Shown piece by piece: positions 54,111 through 63,685 of a stretch of 64,000 nucleotides of DNA (position 1 is its first letter; every line of letters begins with the position of its first letter). Source of the stretch: CAMAVH01 sp964628235 (GTDB lineage Bacteria; Pseudomonadota; Alphaproteobacteria; SMXQ01); the NCBI GenBank assembly GCA_964628235.1, contig CAZVLU010000014.1, positions 1-64,000 of the forward strand, given 5' to 3'. A program made the position numbers and the translations under genes. A model generated the notes under the pieces. That model was not told the origin of the DNA. It did not search any database and was given only the letters and a program-made list of their open reading frames with translations.

Positions 54111-55349
54111 ATGGGCCACCGGATCGGCGTTTTTCATCCCGGCACGCAGCATTCTTGGCAGACCGCGTTGGCCTTTCAGGAGGCGGGGCGCCTTGCCTGG
54201 TATGCGACGTCGGTATTTTACGATCCGCGCCGTTGGCCCTACCGCGTCGAGCGGTTCGTGCCGGCCGCCTTGGGCGCCAAGCTGGGCCGCGAGTTTCGCC
54301 GGCGTTGGACGCCGCTGCTCGATCCCGACCTGGTCGTCACGTTCGGCGTCGAGGAATGGTTGGAGACAGCGGCGCGCCGGCTGCATCTTCGCCGTATCGC
54401 CGAAATCGCCAATATCCGCGGCAACCGTCGTTTCGCCGACGGCGTGATTCGCCAGATCGAGCGCGCGCCCGTCGATGTGCTGTGGGGCTACAACTGCGCC
54501 TCAGTCGAAGTATTCCGTTGGGCCAAGCGGCAAGGCCTGCGCTGCGTGCTCGACCAGGCGGTCGGCCACCCGAGCGCCATGAATGCGGTGATGCTGGCCG
54601 AGCGCGAACGCCATCCGGACTTTTTTCCTGTCGGCTTCGTGCCCTACGACCAAGATTGGATCGACCAGAACGACGAGGAGGTCGCGCTGGCCGATCTCGT
54701 GCTCGCCGGCTCGCAGTCTTGCGCCGATACCATGATCGCGCATGGCTGCCCGGCGGAGAAAATCCGTGTCGTGCCTTACGGCTATGACGCGACGCTGTTT
54801 CCCGAGAATGCGTTTGGCGGCGAGGTGGCCGGGACGGCGCGGCCGGGACCGACCCAGTTTCTGTTCCTCGGCGCCGTCGATTCGCGCAAAGGGCTCGCCT
54901 ATCTGCTCAAAGCGTTCGAGCGCATTCCGTCGAGTCTTGCCGCCTTGACGCTGGTCGGCCATCGCACGGTGCCAGACGCGACCTTTCGCCGCTACGCCGA
55001 CCGCGTCACCTATGTTCCGCAGGTCGCCCGCTCCGAGGTCCCCGACTATTTTCGCCGGGCCGATGCCTTCGTCTTTCCCAGCCTGTTCGAAGGGAGCGCC
55101 TTGGTCCTTTACGAGGCGGTCGGGGCCGGGCTCGGCATCATCCAGTCGGCGGCCAGCGGCACGGGCGCGACACCCGGCGAGAATGGCGTTATTCTCGATC
55201 CTGTGACGGTCGACGGCTTGGTCGAGGCCGTCTCCCAAGCTGCGGCCGATCCGGAACGGCTGCGGGCATGGCGCGCTGCGTCGCGCCGGCTGCGCCCGGA
55301 GCGCACGTGGGACAAGTACCGTGAAAGGCTGAGGACGCTGGTTCCATGA
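54111..55349 (+). CDS. Glycosyltransferase (GT4-like)
   Basis: A 412-residue GT-B type glycosyltransferase. The C-terminal half has the group 1 pattern: FLFLGAVDSRKGLAYLLKAFERI, YVPQVARSEVPDYFRRADAFVFPSLFEGSALVLYEAVGAGLGII with the E-x7-E type motif. The N-terminal acceptor domain is unusual (GVFHPGTQHSWQTALAFQEAG). The sugar is unknown. Its stop overlaps the next gene's start by 4 bases. Confidence 0.9.
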   Translation: MGHRIGVFHPGTQHSWQTALAFQEAGRLAWYATSVFYDPRRWPYRVERFVPAALGAKLGREFRRRWTPLLDPDLVVTFGVEEWLETAARRLHLRRIAEIANIRGNRRFADGVIRQIERAPVDVLWGYNCASVEVFRWAKRQGLRCVLDQAVGHPSAMNAVMLAERERHPDFFPVGFVPYDQDWIDQNDEEVALADLVLAGSQSCADTMIAHGCPAEKIRVVPYGYDATLFPENAFGGEVAGTARPGPTQFLFLGAVDSRKGLAYLLKAFERIPSSLAALTLVGHRTVPDATFRRYADRVTYVPQVARSEVPDYFRRADAFVFPSLFEGSALVLYEAVGAGLGIIQSAASGTGATPGENGVILDPVTVDGLVEAVSQAAADPERLRAWRAASRRLRPERTWDKYRERLRTLVP

Positions 55350-56698
55350 TCGAGTTCGCCCTCTACGCCCAGCTCGCGCTTTACGCGACGATCGCGGCCG
55401 CGTTCTTTTTCAATTCCAGATCCTCGATCTTCCACCCGCTCGCCTTCTATCTGATCTTTCACGGCATCGTCTTCGTCATGCGGCCCTTCCTGGTTCATTA
55501 CCTGAACTTCGAGGGGCGCTGGGTCTATATGCAGTACCGCCCGACGGACAACGAGTTCGTCTTCACACTGGTGGTGACCTCGGTCGCTCTCGTGGTGTTC
55601 GCCTTCGCCTCCTGGTTCGCCGGCAAGGCCGAGATCACCTTTCCCGAGCAGGATTTCCCCGATTTCACCGCGATCCAAAAGCGCGCCCTGAGGATCACGA
55701 TGATCCTGCTCGCGCCGCTCGCGCTCTATTCGGCTTTCTTCGCCTCCGGCGACGTCGGCATCTACGAGCGCGGCGACATCCAGATGACCATGGATCTGGC
55801 GACCGGCAACACCATCTATGTCAACACCACGGGCTATCTGGTCGACGCCCAGACCATGCTCGGCTCGCTCGCGGTGCTGTTCATGTGGCGCTTCCGCTTC
55901 GCCTGGTGGACATGGGTGCCGCTCATCCTTTTCATAGCCTATCGCGCGTTTCTCGGCGGCGGGCGTTGGGCGATGATCACGGTCGTCTTCACGATCCTGC
56001 TGGTCCAGCTTTACCGCTCGCGTCGGCGCTGGCTGCGCCTGCGCTATTTCGCGGTGATGATTCCGCTGTTTGTGCTGTTTCAGAACATCGGCTTCGACCG
56101 CAACTACTTCCGCGACATAGTGACGGGGCAGGGACGCGTCGTCGCCGAATTCCGCGACAACCGCAGTTGGCTGGAGAAGCAAGACAATCCCGACTTCGCC
56201 AATTTCGACTTCCTCGCCTATATCCTGTGGGTGGTGCCCGACAAATCGCGCACCTACACCTACTTCACCCAGTATCTCCAGCTCTTCACCGAGCCGATTC
56301 CGCGAATCCTGTGGCCCGACAAGCCGGTCGGCTCGCCGATCAAGCTGGTCACCCTCAACGACTACGGCAATTTCGTCGGCCTCACTAACTCGCTGGCCGG
56401 CGACGGCTGGATGAGCGGTGGCTGGATCGGCATGATCTTCACCATGGGGTTCGTCGGGCTCGTCTTCGGCTATATCCACCGACGATTCTGGCGGGTCGAA
56501 CAGACCTACAAGGTGATCATGTATTGCGGCTTCATGCCCTTGACGCTGCTGTGGTTCCGCGACGGTGGCATCTCGCTGGCGAAGTACACCTTGTTCATTT
56601 TCATGCCGATCCTCGTCTGGGTATGGGTCAGCAAGATGCTCGCGCTGTTCGATCAGCTGGGCGACAGGTCGCGTACCCGGATTCTGCGGCGCTATTGA
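55346..56698 (+). CDS. Polymerase-like membrane protein (Wzy candidate)
   Basis: A 450-residue polytopic membrane protein with about 10-11 helices and a large periplasmic loop (about 240-370) containing WPDKPVGSPIK and SLAGDGWMSGGWIGMIF. It resembles oligosaccharide repeat-unit polymerases, and its place between glycosyltransferase genes supports a Wzy role. Sequence conservation in this family is low, so the call rests on topology, loop motifs and position. Confidence 0.8.
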   Translation: MIEFALYAQLALYATIAAAFFFNSRSSIFHPLAFYLIFHGIVFVMRPFLVHYLNFEGRWVYMQYRPTDNEFVFTLVVTSVALVVFAFASWFAGKAEITFPEQDFPDFTAIQKRALRITMILLAPLALYSAFFASGDVGIYERGDIQMTMDLATGNTIYVNTTGYLVDAQTMLGSLAVLFMWRFRFAWWTWVPLILFIAYRAFLGGGRWAMITVVFTILLVQLYRSRRRWLRLRYFAVMIPLFVLFQNIGFDRNYFRDIVTGQGRVVAEFRDNRSWLEKQDNPDFANFDFLAYILWVVPDKSRTYTYFTQYLQLFTEPIPRILWPDKPVGSPIKLVTLNDYGNFVGLTNSLAGDGWMSGGWIGMIFTMGFVGLVFGYIHRRFWRVEQTYKVIMYCGFMPLTLLWFRDGGISLAKYTLFIFMPILVWVWVSKMLALFDQLGDRSRTRILRRY

Positions 56699-56720
56699 CC
56701 ATGCAAGGCAAAATGGTTCC

Positions 56721-57383
56721 ATGAGCAACACGAACGGCGGCCATCTCATCGGCGCGCAAGTCGCGGCCATGCAAGACGACGGCGAGGCCATCGCCTTCGA
56801 CGACGCGACGATCGGATTTTTCTGCCGCCATGTTCGCGGCAAGAGCGTGCTCGACGTCGGCTGCGTCAACCATAACCCGGAAAACTACAAAAGCCGCTTC
56901 TGGGTCCATAAGGCCCTGAAGGCCGTCGCCTCGCGCTGCCTCGGCATGGATCTCTACGGCCCCGGCGTCGCCTATCTGCGCGAGCGCGGCTATGACGTCG
57001 TCGAGGGCAACGCCGAAGCTTTCGACGTCGGCGCGCGCTTCGATGCGGTCGTCGCCGGCGAGATCATCGAGCATCTCGGCAACGTCTCAGGCTTTCTCGA
57101 GTCGGCGAAACGGCATCTCAATCCTGGCGGAGTCCTGCTCATTTCCACGCCGAATCCCTGGTACTGGCGGTTCGTCGCCAAGGCTTTCGTCTCGCCGGAC
57201 GTCCACCCCAACCCGGAGCACGTGTCCTGGTTCTGCGTGGCGACGCTGCGCACGCTGCTCGAGCGGCACGGCTACAGCGTGCTGGAAACGTCGCTCGGCT
57301 CGCGCTACCGGCGCGACCTGCTGATGCCGCTGCCGCAGGGTGTTAAGCACACGACTATCCATATCGCCGCGCGCCCCGCATGA
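56721..57383 (+). CDS. Class I SAM-dependent methyltransferase
   Basis: A 220-residue methyltransferase with motif I SVLDVGCVNHNPENYKS, in which the usual GxG is partly replaced, and FDAVVAGEIIEHLGNVSGFLESAKRHLNPGGVLLISTPNP afterwards. The second motif is well conserved. The ATG at 56721 follows a 22-base gap behind the Wzy-like gene; the frame extends upstream but is a shadow. Substrate unknown, probably a sugar of the repeat unit. Confidence 0.85.
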   Translation: MSNTNGGHLIGAQVAAMQDDGEAIAFDDATIGFFCRHVRGKSVLDVGCVNHNPENYKSRFWVHKALKAVASRCLGMDLYGPGVAYLRERGYDVVEGNAEAFDVGARFDAVVAGEIIEHLGNVSGFLESAKRHLNPGGVLLISTPNPWYWRFVAKAFVSPDVHPNPEHVSWFCVATLRTLLERHGYSVLETSLGSRYRRDLLMPLPQGVKHTTIHIAARPA

Positions 57384-57443
57384 TGCCGCGCCGAACGCCG
57401 CGGGCGGCATGACAGACAGACAGCCGGACGCAGCCGGAACGCC

Positions 57444-58553
57444 ATGACCGTCTTGCACATCCTGCAATGCACCAATCTGGGCGGCATGGAGCAGGTGGCC
57501 TATCGCCTGATGGCCGAGCTGCAGGCTTCAGCCCGGATCGATTTCCGCTTGGCGACCCCCATGCCCTTCGGGCCTGGCGCGGAGCAAGCCCGCCGCTTCG
57601 ATGGGGCCATGCGCGATTTTCCCTATCGCGGCCGCTTCGGTTGGCGCGATTTTTCCGCTTTCCGCCGCCATGTCCATGCCTTGGCCGAAGAATGCGCCCA
57701 GCTTTGGGTGACGGGCACCTCTGCCGCCGCGCTCGCTGCCCTGCTCGGTCTCAAACGTCCGAAGCTGCTCAGCCACCACTATCATCACTTTGAAGGGCGC
57801 TACGCGGCACTGCGCTGGCGCGGCTTCTACGAACTGCTCTGTCGCCAGCTCGATGCCGTGACCTATCCGACCGCCTTCACGCGCGACGAAGCCCTGCGCA
57901 TCGCGCCCTGGCTGAAAAACCGCGCCGTGGTCGTGCCCAACGGCTTTACGGTCCATTGCGACGACGAGGCCGAGCGTTTGCGCCGCCGCGCCGCCGCGCG
58001 CCGTCATCTCGGCCTGCCGGATGAGGCATTCGTCGTCGGCAATGCCGGTTGGCTCATTCCCCGCAAGCGATTCGACGTCTTCCTGCGCACCGTCGCCCAC
58101 GTCGCCGCAGCGCGCCCGGAGGCCCGCTTCGTCATTTGCGGCGGCGGTCCTTTAGAGGCCGATCTCAAGCGTCAGGCGCAGGTCATGGGTTTGGCCGAGC
58201 GGGTCCGTTTCGAGGGCTGGGTACGGGATCTGACGCCCCATTATCAAGCCTGGGACGCCCTGCTGTTCAATTCGGACTTCGACACGCTGCCGGCGGCGCC
58301 CATGGAAGCGGCGAGCCACGGCTGCGTCACGGTCGCTTCATTGCTTTATGGCGGGCTTGGCGAATTTCTGCATCACGGGCGCAACGGCTATATCTTCCCC
58401 CGCCATGACGAAGCCGCCATGGCCGAAGCGCTCTTGAGCCTAGCCGCCGATCCGGGCCATGCTGCGGCCCTGCGCGGCGCGGCGATCGCCACGCTGCGCC
58501 AAGATTTCTCCAACGACCGCGCGACCGCTTTCTATCGCGACTTTTTTAGGTGA
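57444..58553 (+). CDS. Glycosyltransferase family 4
   Basis: A 369-residue GT-B glycosyltransferase. The N-terminus VLHILQCTNLGGMEQVAYRLMAEL is typical of GT4. The C-terminal half has GNAGWLIPRKRFDVFLRTVAHV, VICGGGPLEADLKRQAQVMGLAERVRFEGWVRD and APMEAASHGCVTVASL, the donor-binding region. It starts 60 bases after the preceding methyltransferase gene and is followed 10 bases later by another methyltransferase gene. Confidence 0.92.
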   Translation: MTVLHILQCTNLGGMEQVAYRLMAELQASARIDFRLATPMPFGPGAEQARRFDGAMRDFPYRGRFGWRDFSAFRRHVHALAEECAQLWVTGTSAAALAALLGLKRPKLLSHHYHHFEGRYAALRWRGFYELLCRQLDAVTYPTAFTRDEALRIAPWLKNRAVVVPNGFTVHCDDEAERLRRRAAARRHLGLPDEAFVVGNAGWLIPRKRFDVFLRTVAHVAAARPEARFVICGGGPLEADLKRQAQVMGLAERVRFEGWVRDLTPHYQAWDALLFNSDFDTLPAAPMEAASHGCVTVASLLYGGLGEFLHHGRNGYIFPRHDEAAMAEALLSLAADPGHAAALRGAAIATLRQDFSNDRATAFYRDFFR

Positions 58554-58563
58554 GTATCGCGCC

Positions 58564-59268
58564 ATGAGCACCGAACGCAGCCCGACCGCCGACGCGACCG
58601 ACTTCAGCCAGTGGGAGAAAAAAATCCCGCGGCAGCCATTGACCGACCGCGACGCCTATATCCTGGCGGCCTGCGCCGGGCGCGACGTGATCCATCTCGG
58701 CGCCTGCGATTATCCGATGACGCGCGAGAAAGCTAAGCTCGGCGAGTTGCTTCATCAGAAAATGCAGGGCAAAGGGCGTTCGCTCGTCGGCTACGACAAC
58801 GATGCCGAATCGATCCGCCTGCTGCGCGACGAGTTCGGCCTGGCCGACATCGTCGACCGCGATTTGTCATTGCCGTTCGACGATAGCGTGGCGCGAGGCG
58901 ATTTGGTCGTTTGCGCCGACATCATCGAGCACGTCAACAACGTCGGCAACATGCTCGAAGCCTGCAACCGATTGTTGCGGCCCGGCGGCACGCTGCTGGT
59001 GACGACGATCAACGCCGCGTCTCTCAAGCAGGCGATCCGCGCCCTGTTCGGGCGCGAGCCGGTGCATCCCGACCATGTCGCTTATTTCAGCTACGCGACG
59101 CTCGGCGTGTTGCTGGGCCGTTTCGGTTTCCGGCTCGACGACTGCCGCTATTTCTCCTACGCCACGCTGTCGGGCGCGGCGCGCAAGATGTTCGATGCCC
59201 TCCACCGGATCGCGCCGGCCAGTGCCGACGGCATCATCGTCGCCGCGCACAAGGAGCGCGATGTCTAA
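58564..59268 (+). CDS. Methyltransferase domain protein
   Basis: A 234-residue class I methyltransferase-like protein. Motif I is degenerate (VIHLGACDYPMT), but LVVCADIIEHVNNVGNMLEACNRLLRPGGTLLVTTINA is well conserved. It is probably a methyltransferase with a divergent SAM pocket; loss of activity cannot be excluded. The ATG at 58564 follows GTGAGTATCGCC; the upstream frame is a shadow of the glycosyltransferase gene. It overlaps the next gene by 8 bases. Confidence 0.85.
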   Translation: MSTERSPTADATDFSQWEKKIPRQPLTDRDAYILAACAGRDVIHLGACDYPMTREKAKLGELLHQKMQGKGRSLVGYDNDAESIRLLRDEFGLADIVDRDLSLPFDDSVARGDLVVCADIIEHVNNVGNMLEACNRLLRPGGTLLVTTINAASLKQAIRALFGREPVHPDHVAYFSYATLGVLLGRFGFRLDDCRYFSYATLSGAARKMFDALHRIAPASADGIIVAAHKERDV

Positions 59269-60406
59269 CGGCGCCCTTCGGCTGCCTGCGGTCGCCTTCG
59301 TCTGGGGGCAATTCGCGCCTTACCATCGCGACCGCTGCGCCGCTGTCGCCGCCCGTTTGAGCGGCCGCTACCGCGTGCGCGGCATCGAGATCGCCAGCCG
59401 CAACGAGCTTTACGACTGGGCGCCGGCGGCAACCAGCGAGGCATTCGAGTTTCACTGCCTGTTCCCCGGCCGTTCTTGGCAGGAGACGACCCGGCGCGAA
59501 CGGCTTTCGGCCCTCATCGCCGCTTTGCGGGCTGACGCGCAGGGTCCGGTTTTTCTCTGCCATTTCGATCAGCCGGAGATTTTTCTCGCTGCGCTCTGGC
59601 TGCGACTGAAACGCCGCGCCGTCTTCATCATGCAAGATTCGAAATTCGATGATCGCCCGCGCAAGCTGTGGCGAGAGATCGGCAAGGCGCTGCTTTATCT
59701 GCCCTATCGCGGCGCCTTGGCGAGCGGCGCGCGCACGCGCGATTACCTGCGTCTGCTCGGCGTCGCCGAACGCCGCATCACGCTGGGTTACGACACCCTG
59801 TCGATCGACCGCATTCGCCGGCTCGCCGGCGCGCCGCCGGCGCCGGATGGTGCGCCCTTCGCCGCGCGTCATTTCACGGCGGTCGCTCGTTTGGTGCCCA
59901 AGAAGAATCTGGCGCTTTTGATCGAGGCTTATGACCTGTACCGCCGTACGGCGGGCGATTCGCCGCGCGATCTTGTGCTCGTCGGCAACGGTCCGTTAGA
60001 GGCTGATCTGCGTGCCGACGTGGCGCGGCGCGGCCTAGCCGGCGTGCGTTTCGCGGGTTTTCTTCAGGAAGACGGCGTGGCGCGGACATTGGCTGGCAGC
60101 TTGGGCCTGGTCCTGCCTTCGATCGAAGAGCAATGGGGACTCGTGGTCAACGAAGCCTTGGCGATGGGATTGCCGGTATTGGTGTCGGAGAATGTCGGCG
60201 CGCGCGACGAATTGGTGAAGAGCGGTATCAACGGCTATGTGTTCGAGCCCGACAATGCGGCAGGCCTGGCCCGTTTGATGACGCGCCTGGCGGGCGACGA
60301 AGCGGAATGGCGGCGATTGAGCGACGGCGCCAACGCGCTGGCGCCGCGCGGCGATGTCGCGCGCTTCGCGGACGCGGTTGAGCAAATGATTGGCGCGTCA
60401 CCATGA
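59261..60406 (+). CDS. Glycosyltransferase family 4
   Basis: A 381-residue GT-B glycosyltransferase. It has FTAVARLVPKKNLALLIEAYDLYR, LVLVGNGPLEADLRADVARRGLAGVRFAGFLQEDGVARTLAG and GLVLPSIEEQWGLVVNEALAMGLPVLVSENVGARDELV, the complete group 1 donor domain with the EQWGLVVNEA signature. It overlaps the genes on both sides (8 and 4 bases), so translation is likely coupled. Confidence 0.92.
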   Translation: MSNGALRLPAVAFVWGQFAPYHRDRCAAVAARLSGRYRVRGIEIASRNELYDWAPAATSEAFEFHCLFPGRSWQETTRRERLSALIAALRADAQGPVFLCHFDQPEIFLAALWLRLKRRAVFIMQDSKFDDRPRKLWREIGKALLYLPYRGALASGARTRDYLRLLGVAERRITLGYDTLSIDRIRRLAGAPPAPDGAPFAARHFTAVARLVPKKNLALLIEAYDLYRRTAGDSPRDLVLVGNGPLEADLRADVARRGLAGVRFAGFLQEDGVARTLAGSLGLVLPSIEEQWGLVVNEALAMGLPVLVSENVGARDELVKSGINGYVFEPDNAAGLARLMTRLAGDEAEWRRLSDGANALAPRGDVARFADAVEQMIGASP

Positions 60407-61497
60407 GCGGCGAAACTGTGTTCGTCGTCGGCCCGTTTCCGCCGCCGGTGCACGGCGCGGCAGTGATCACCGATCTCGTCGCCGCCCGCTTGGCAGGGCG
60501 CGCCGACGTGCGCCGCTGCGACATTTCGCCCGGCCGGTTGGCGCGCGGCGCGGCCTATCATCTGCGGCGTGTCTGGCGGGTGTTGGCGGCGAGCGCGGCT
60601 ATCGCCGAGAATGTCGGTCATCGCGGTTGCGTCTATATCTCGGCGGCGGGGGGCAGCGGCCTCGTCTATAATCTGATCATCGCCGCCGTCGCCAGGCTTT
60701 TGCGCCAGCGCATCTTCATCCATCATCATTCCTTCGCCTATCTCGACCAGCCGAGCGCCATCATGCGCCTGCTCGTCGCCGTTGCGGGACCGACAGCGGT
60801 CCATATCGCGCTGTGTCAGCGCATGGCGGGGCTGCTCCAGGCGCGCTATCCCGCCGTCGCGAGCGGTCTTTGCCTGTCGAATGCCGCTTTCTATCCGGCA
60901 GGCGACGGTCCTGCTGGCGCGCAGCCGGGCACGCTGCGGCTGGGGCATATGGGCAACCTCACCGACGAGAAAGGCCTCGACCTTGTCTTCGATCTCTATC
61001 GCGAAGCGGCGTCGACGGGACTTACGGCGAGTTTGGTGCTTGCCGGGCCACCGGCAGATGATGCGGCGAGGCGCGCCATCGTGGCGGCGCAGGAGGCTTG
61101 CGGGCCGTCGCTCGATTATCGCGGCCCGGTTTACGGCGCGGACAAGGAGCGATTCTTCGCCGACATCGATCTTTTTTTGTTTCCGACGCGCTACTTCAAC
61201 GAAGCCGAACCGACCGTGCTGTTCGAGGCTATGGCGCGCGGCGTGCCGGTGATCGCCTATGGCCGTGGCTGCATCGCCGAGCAGATCGGCGAGGGTGCGG
61301 ATGCCGCAGGCGTCGTCGTTCCCGTCGATCGGCCGTTCGTGTCCTGCGCCGTCGCCGCTTTGCGCGATGTGCTCAGCGAGCCTGGACGGCTTCCTGCGCT
61401 GCAACGCGCCGCCGCAACGCGCATGGCTCGCTTACATGCAAATGGACTATCGCAACTCGAGGATCTGTTGCGCGCTTTAGCGGGGAAGACGGCATGA
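60403..61497 (+). CDS. Glycosyltransferase family 4
   Basis: A 364-residue GT-B glycosyltransferase. The N-terminus VFVVGPFPPPVHGAAVITDLVAARL is typical of this group. LRLGHMGNLTDEKGLDLVFDLY and FPTRYFNEAEPTVLFEAMARGVPVIAYGRGCIAEQI form the donor-binding half. Its start overlaps the previous stop by 4 bases and its stop overlaps the next gene by 4 bases. Confidence 0.91.
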   Translation: MSGETVFVVGPFPPPVHGAAVITDLVAARLAGRADVRRCDISPGRLARGAAYHLRRVWRVLAASAAIAENVGHRGCVYISAAGGSGLVYNLIIAAVARLLRQRIFIHHHSFAYLDQPSAIMRLLVAVAGPTAVHIALCQRMAGLLQARYPAVASGLCLSNAAFYPAGDGPAGAQPGTLRLGHMGNLTDEKGLDLVFDLYREAASTGLTASLVLAGPPADDAARRAIVAAQEACGPSLDYRGPVYGADKERFFADIDLFLFPTRYFNEAEPTVLFEAMARGVPVIAYGRGCIAEQIGEGADAAGVVVPVDRPFVSCAVAALRDVLSEPGRLPALQRAAATRMARLHANGLSQLEDLLRALAGKTA

Positions 61498-62456
61498 GCG
61501 GCGTGGCGGCTGATCGCTGTCTGCTCTGCGGCGGCGCAGTGGAGCGGTTTCTCGAAGGGCTGACCGACAACCGTTTCGGCGCGCCAGGCGTTTACGCCAT
61601 TGCCCGCTGCCAAATTTGCGGAACGGAGCAGACCGTGCCGCGTCCCGACGGCGAAGGGCTGCGCGAGCTTTACGAGACGCATTACAATTTCGGCGGCGGC
61701 CAGATGGGCAGCCGTGGCGGCTCGCGCTACGCCCGGCTGCGCGAGCGGCTATTCAGCAGTTGGCTGTACCGGCTATGGCTGCGCCTCGACGGCGACGTCT
61801 CGTTTCATCTCGTCGCCGGTCGCGGTCGTCTGGTTGACGTCGGCTGCAATGAAGGGCGCGGCCTCGAATGCTACCGCGCCAACGGTTTCGCCTCTGAGGG
61901 GCTGGAACTGAACCGTGTCGCCGCTGAAGAGGCGCGCGCGCGCGGCTTCGTCGTCCACACCGTGATGCTAGAAGATTTTTCCCCCGAGCGGCCGTTCGAC
62001 GTCGCCATCATGTCCAATGTGCTGGAGCACACGCCGGACCCGCGCGCGGCGTTGCGCGATCTGCGGCGCATCCTATCGCCGCAAGGTCAGGTCTGGATCA
62101 GCTTGCCGAACGCGGCGAGCCAGTTCCGTCATCTTTTCGGCCGCGATTGGATCAATTGGCATGTGCCCTATCACTTGACGCATTTCACGCCGCAAGCCCT
62201 CCATCGTCTGCTTGCGGAGGAGGGGTATCAAGTGACCCATAGCCGCTGCGTCACGCCCTCGCTGTGGCTCGCGCAATCGATCGTCGCGGCGATCTATGCG
62301 CGCCCTGGCGAACCGACGCGGCAATTGCGCTCGGCGCCGTTGGTCGCGGGGCTCATGCTTCTGCTGCGGGGATTGTTTTTTCCTGCGCTTTTTCTGCTCA
62401 ATCGCGCGATGCGCGGCGACTGTTTGGTCGTTCGCGCTCGCAAGACTGACGCTTAA
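61494..62456 (+). CDS. Class I SAM-dependent methyltransferase with N-terminal CxxC pairs
   Basis: A 320-residue methyltransferase. The N-terminus has CLLCGG and CQICGT, two CxxC pairs that could bind zinc, as in several sugar methyltransferases. RLVDVGCNEGRGLECYRANGF is motif I and FDVAIMSNVLEHTPDPRAALRDLRRILSPQG motif II/III. The C-terminus has a hydrophobic stretch (LVAGLMLLLRGLFFPALFLL) that may touch the membrane. It overlaps the previous gene by 4 bases and ends 2 bases before the WcaI-like gene. Confidence 0.9.
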   Translation: MSGVAADRCLLCGGAVERFLEGLTDNRFGAPGVYAIARCQICGTEQTVPRPDGEGLRELYETHYNFGGGQMGSRGGSRYARLRERLFSSWLYRLWLRLDGDVSFHLVAGRGRLVDVGCNEGRGLECYRANGFASEGLELNRVAAEEARARGFVVHTVMLEDFSPERPFDVAIMSNVLEHTPDPRAALRDLRRILSPQGQVWISLPNAASQFRHLFGRDWINWHVPYHLTHFTPQALHRLLAEEGYQVTHSRCVTPSLWLAQSIVAAIYARPGEPTRQLRSAPLVAGLMLLLRGLFFPALFLLNRAMRGDCLVVRARKTDA

Positions 62457-62458
62457 CG

Positions 62459-63685
62459 ATGCGGATTCTCGTCCATAGCATCAATTACGCGCCCGAGCTG
62501 ACCGGCATCGGCAAGTTCACCGCCGAGATGTGCGACTGGTTCGCCGCCCGTGGCCATGAGGTTCGTGTCGTCACCACGCCGCCTTATTATCCCGATTGGA
62601 AGGTGCGGGCCGGCTATAGCGCCTGGATGTGGCGGTGCGAGACGATCGAGAAGGTGCGCGTCGCGCGCTGCCCGCTGTGGGTGCCGGCAAAACCGTCGGG
62701 CGTCAAACGTGCGGTCCATCTGCTCAGCTTCGCGCTCTCCAGCCTGCCGGCGATGCTATGGCAGGCCGTCGCCTTCCGGCCCGATGTCGTCTGCACCATC
62801 AAGCCGCCGATGTTCGCCGAGCCGGTCGGCTGGCTCGCCGCGCGGCTGTGCGGCGCGCTCGCCTGGACCCATGTGCAGGATCTTGAGGTCGACGCTGCGT
62901 TCGACATGGGCCTGTTGCCGAGCGGCGGGCTGAGAACGGCGACGCTTGCCGTCGACAATTGGCTGCTGCGGCGCTTCGACTTCGCCACGACGATCTCGCT
63001 GCGCATGCAAGAGCGGCTATGGCGCAAGGGCATGCCGGCGGCAAAGACCGGGCTATATCCCAATTGGGTCGAGGCGGCGGCCATCCAGCCGCAGTCCGGC
63101 CCCAACCCCTATCGCGCCGAACTCGGCATCCCTGATGGTCAGATCGTCGCGCTCTATTCGGGCAATATGGGCGAGAAGCAGGGGCTCGACACTTTGATCG
63201 ATACGGCGCGTGCCGTGGCGGGCGATCCGGGCATCACCGTCGTGCTGTGCGGCGAGGGCGCGGCGCGCCAGCGCCTGCAAGACGGCGCGCGCGGATTGAG
63301 CAACGTGCGCTTCTTGCCGCTGCAGCCGCTCGAACGGCTCGGCGATCTTCTGAACCTCGCCGATGTGCATTTGTTGCCGCAGCGCGCCGACGCCGCCGAT
63401 CTCGTCATGCCGTCAAAGCTGGGCGGCATGCTGGCGACGGGGCGGCCGGTGGTCGCCGGCGCCCATGCGGGAACGCAGGTCGCTATGGCGGTGGCCGATT
63501 GCGGCATCGTCGTGCCGCCGGACGATGGCCAGGCGATGGCGGTCGGGCTGCGGGCTCTCGCGGCTGATTCTGAGAAGCGGACTCAATTAGGGGGCGTCGC
63601 CCGCAAAAAAGCCCTAGCCGAATGGGACAAGGACGGCATCCTCGGACGGTTAGAGTCCACTTTGAAAACTAAAATTAACCTTTAA
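62459..63685 (+). CDS. WcaI family glycosyltransferase
   Basis: A 408-residue GT-B glycosyltransferase of the WcaI type. The N-terminus ILVHSINYAPELTGIGKFTAEMCDWFAARGHEVRVVTTPPYYPDW is the hallmark of this branch, and LYSGNMGEKQGLDTLIDTAR with VMPSKLGGMLATGRPVVAGA follows. WcaI-like enzymes add a sugar in colanic-acid-type polymers; the sugar here is unknown. It is the last gene of the + strand run, and I see no strong terminator behind it. Confidence 0.92.
   Translation: MRILVHSINYAPELTGIGKFTAEMCDWFAARGHEVRVVTTPPYYPDWKVRAGYSAWMWRCETIEKVRVARCPLWVPAKPSGVKRAVHLLSFALSSLPAMLWQAVAFRPDVVCTIKPPMFAEPVGWLAARLCGALAWTHVQDLEVDAAFDMGLLPSGGLRTATLAVDNWLLRRFDFATTISLRMQERLWRKGMPAAKTGLYPNWVEAAAIQPQSGPNPYRAELGIPDGQIVALYSGNMGEKQGLDTLIDTARAVAGDPGITVVLCGEGAARQRLQDGARGLSNVRFLPLQPLERLGDLLNLADVHLLPQRADAADLVMPSKLGGMLATGRPVVAGAHAGTQVAMAVADCGIVVPPDDGQAMAVGLRALAADSEKRTQLGGVARKKALAEWDKDGILGRLESTLKTKINL

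Noticed and set aside
55350..56869. Long minus-strand open frame opposite the Wzy-like gene
   Set aside because: Its product is His/Asp/Arg-rich without any family pattern, whereas the + strand frame gives a clear polytopic membrane protein in the operon order.
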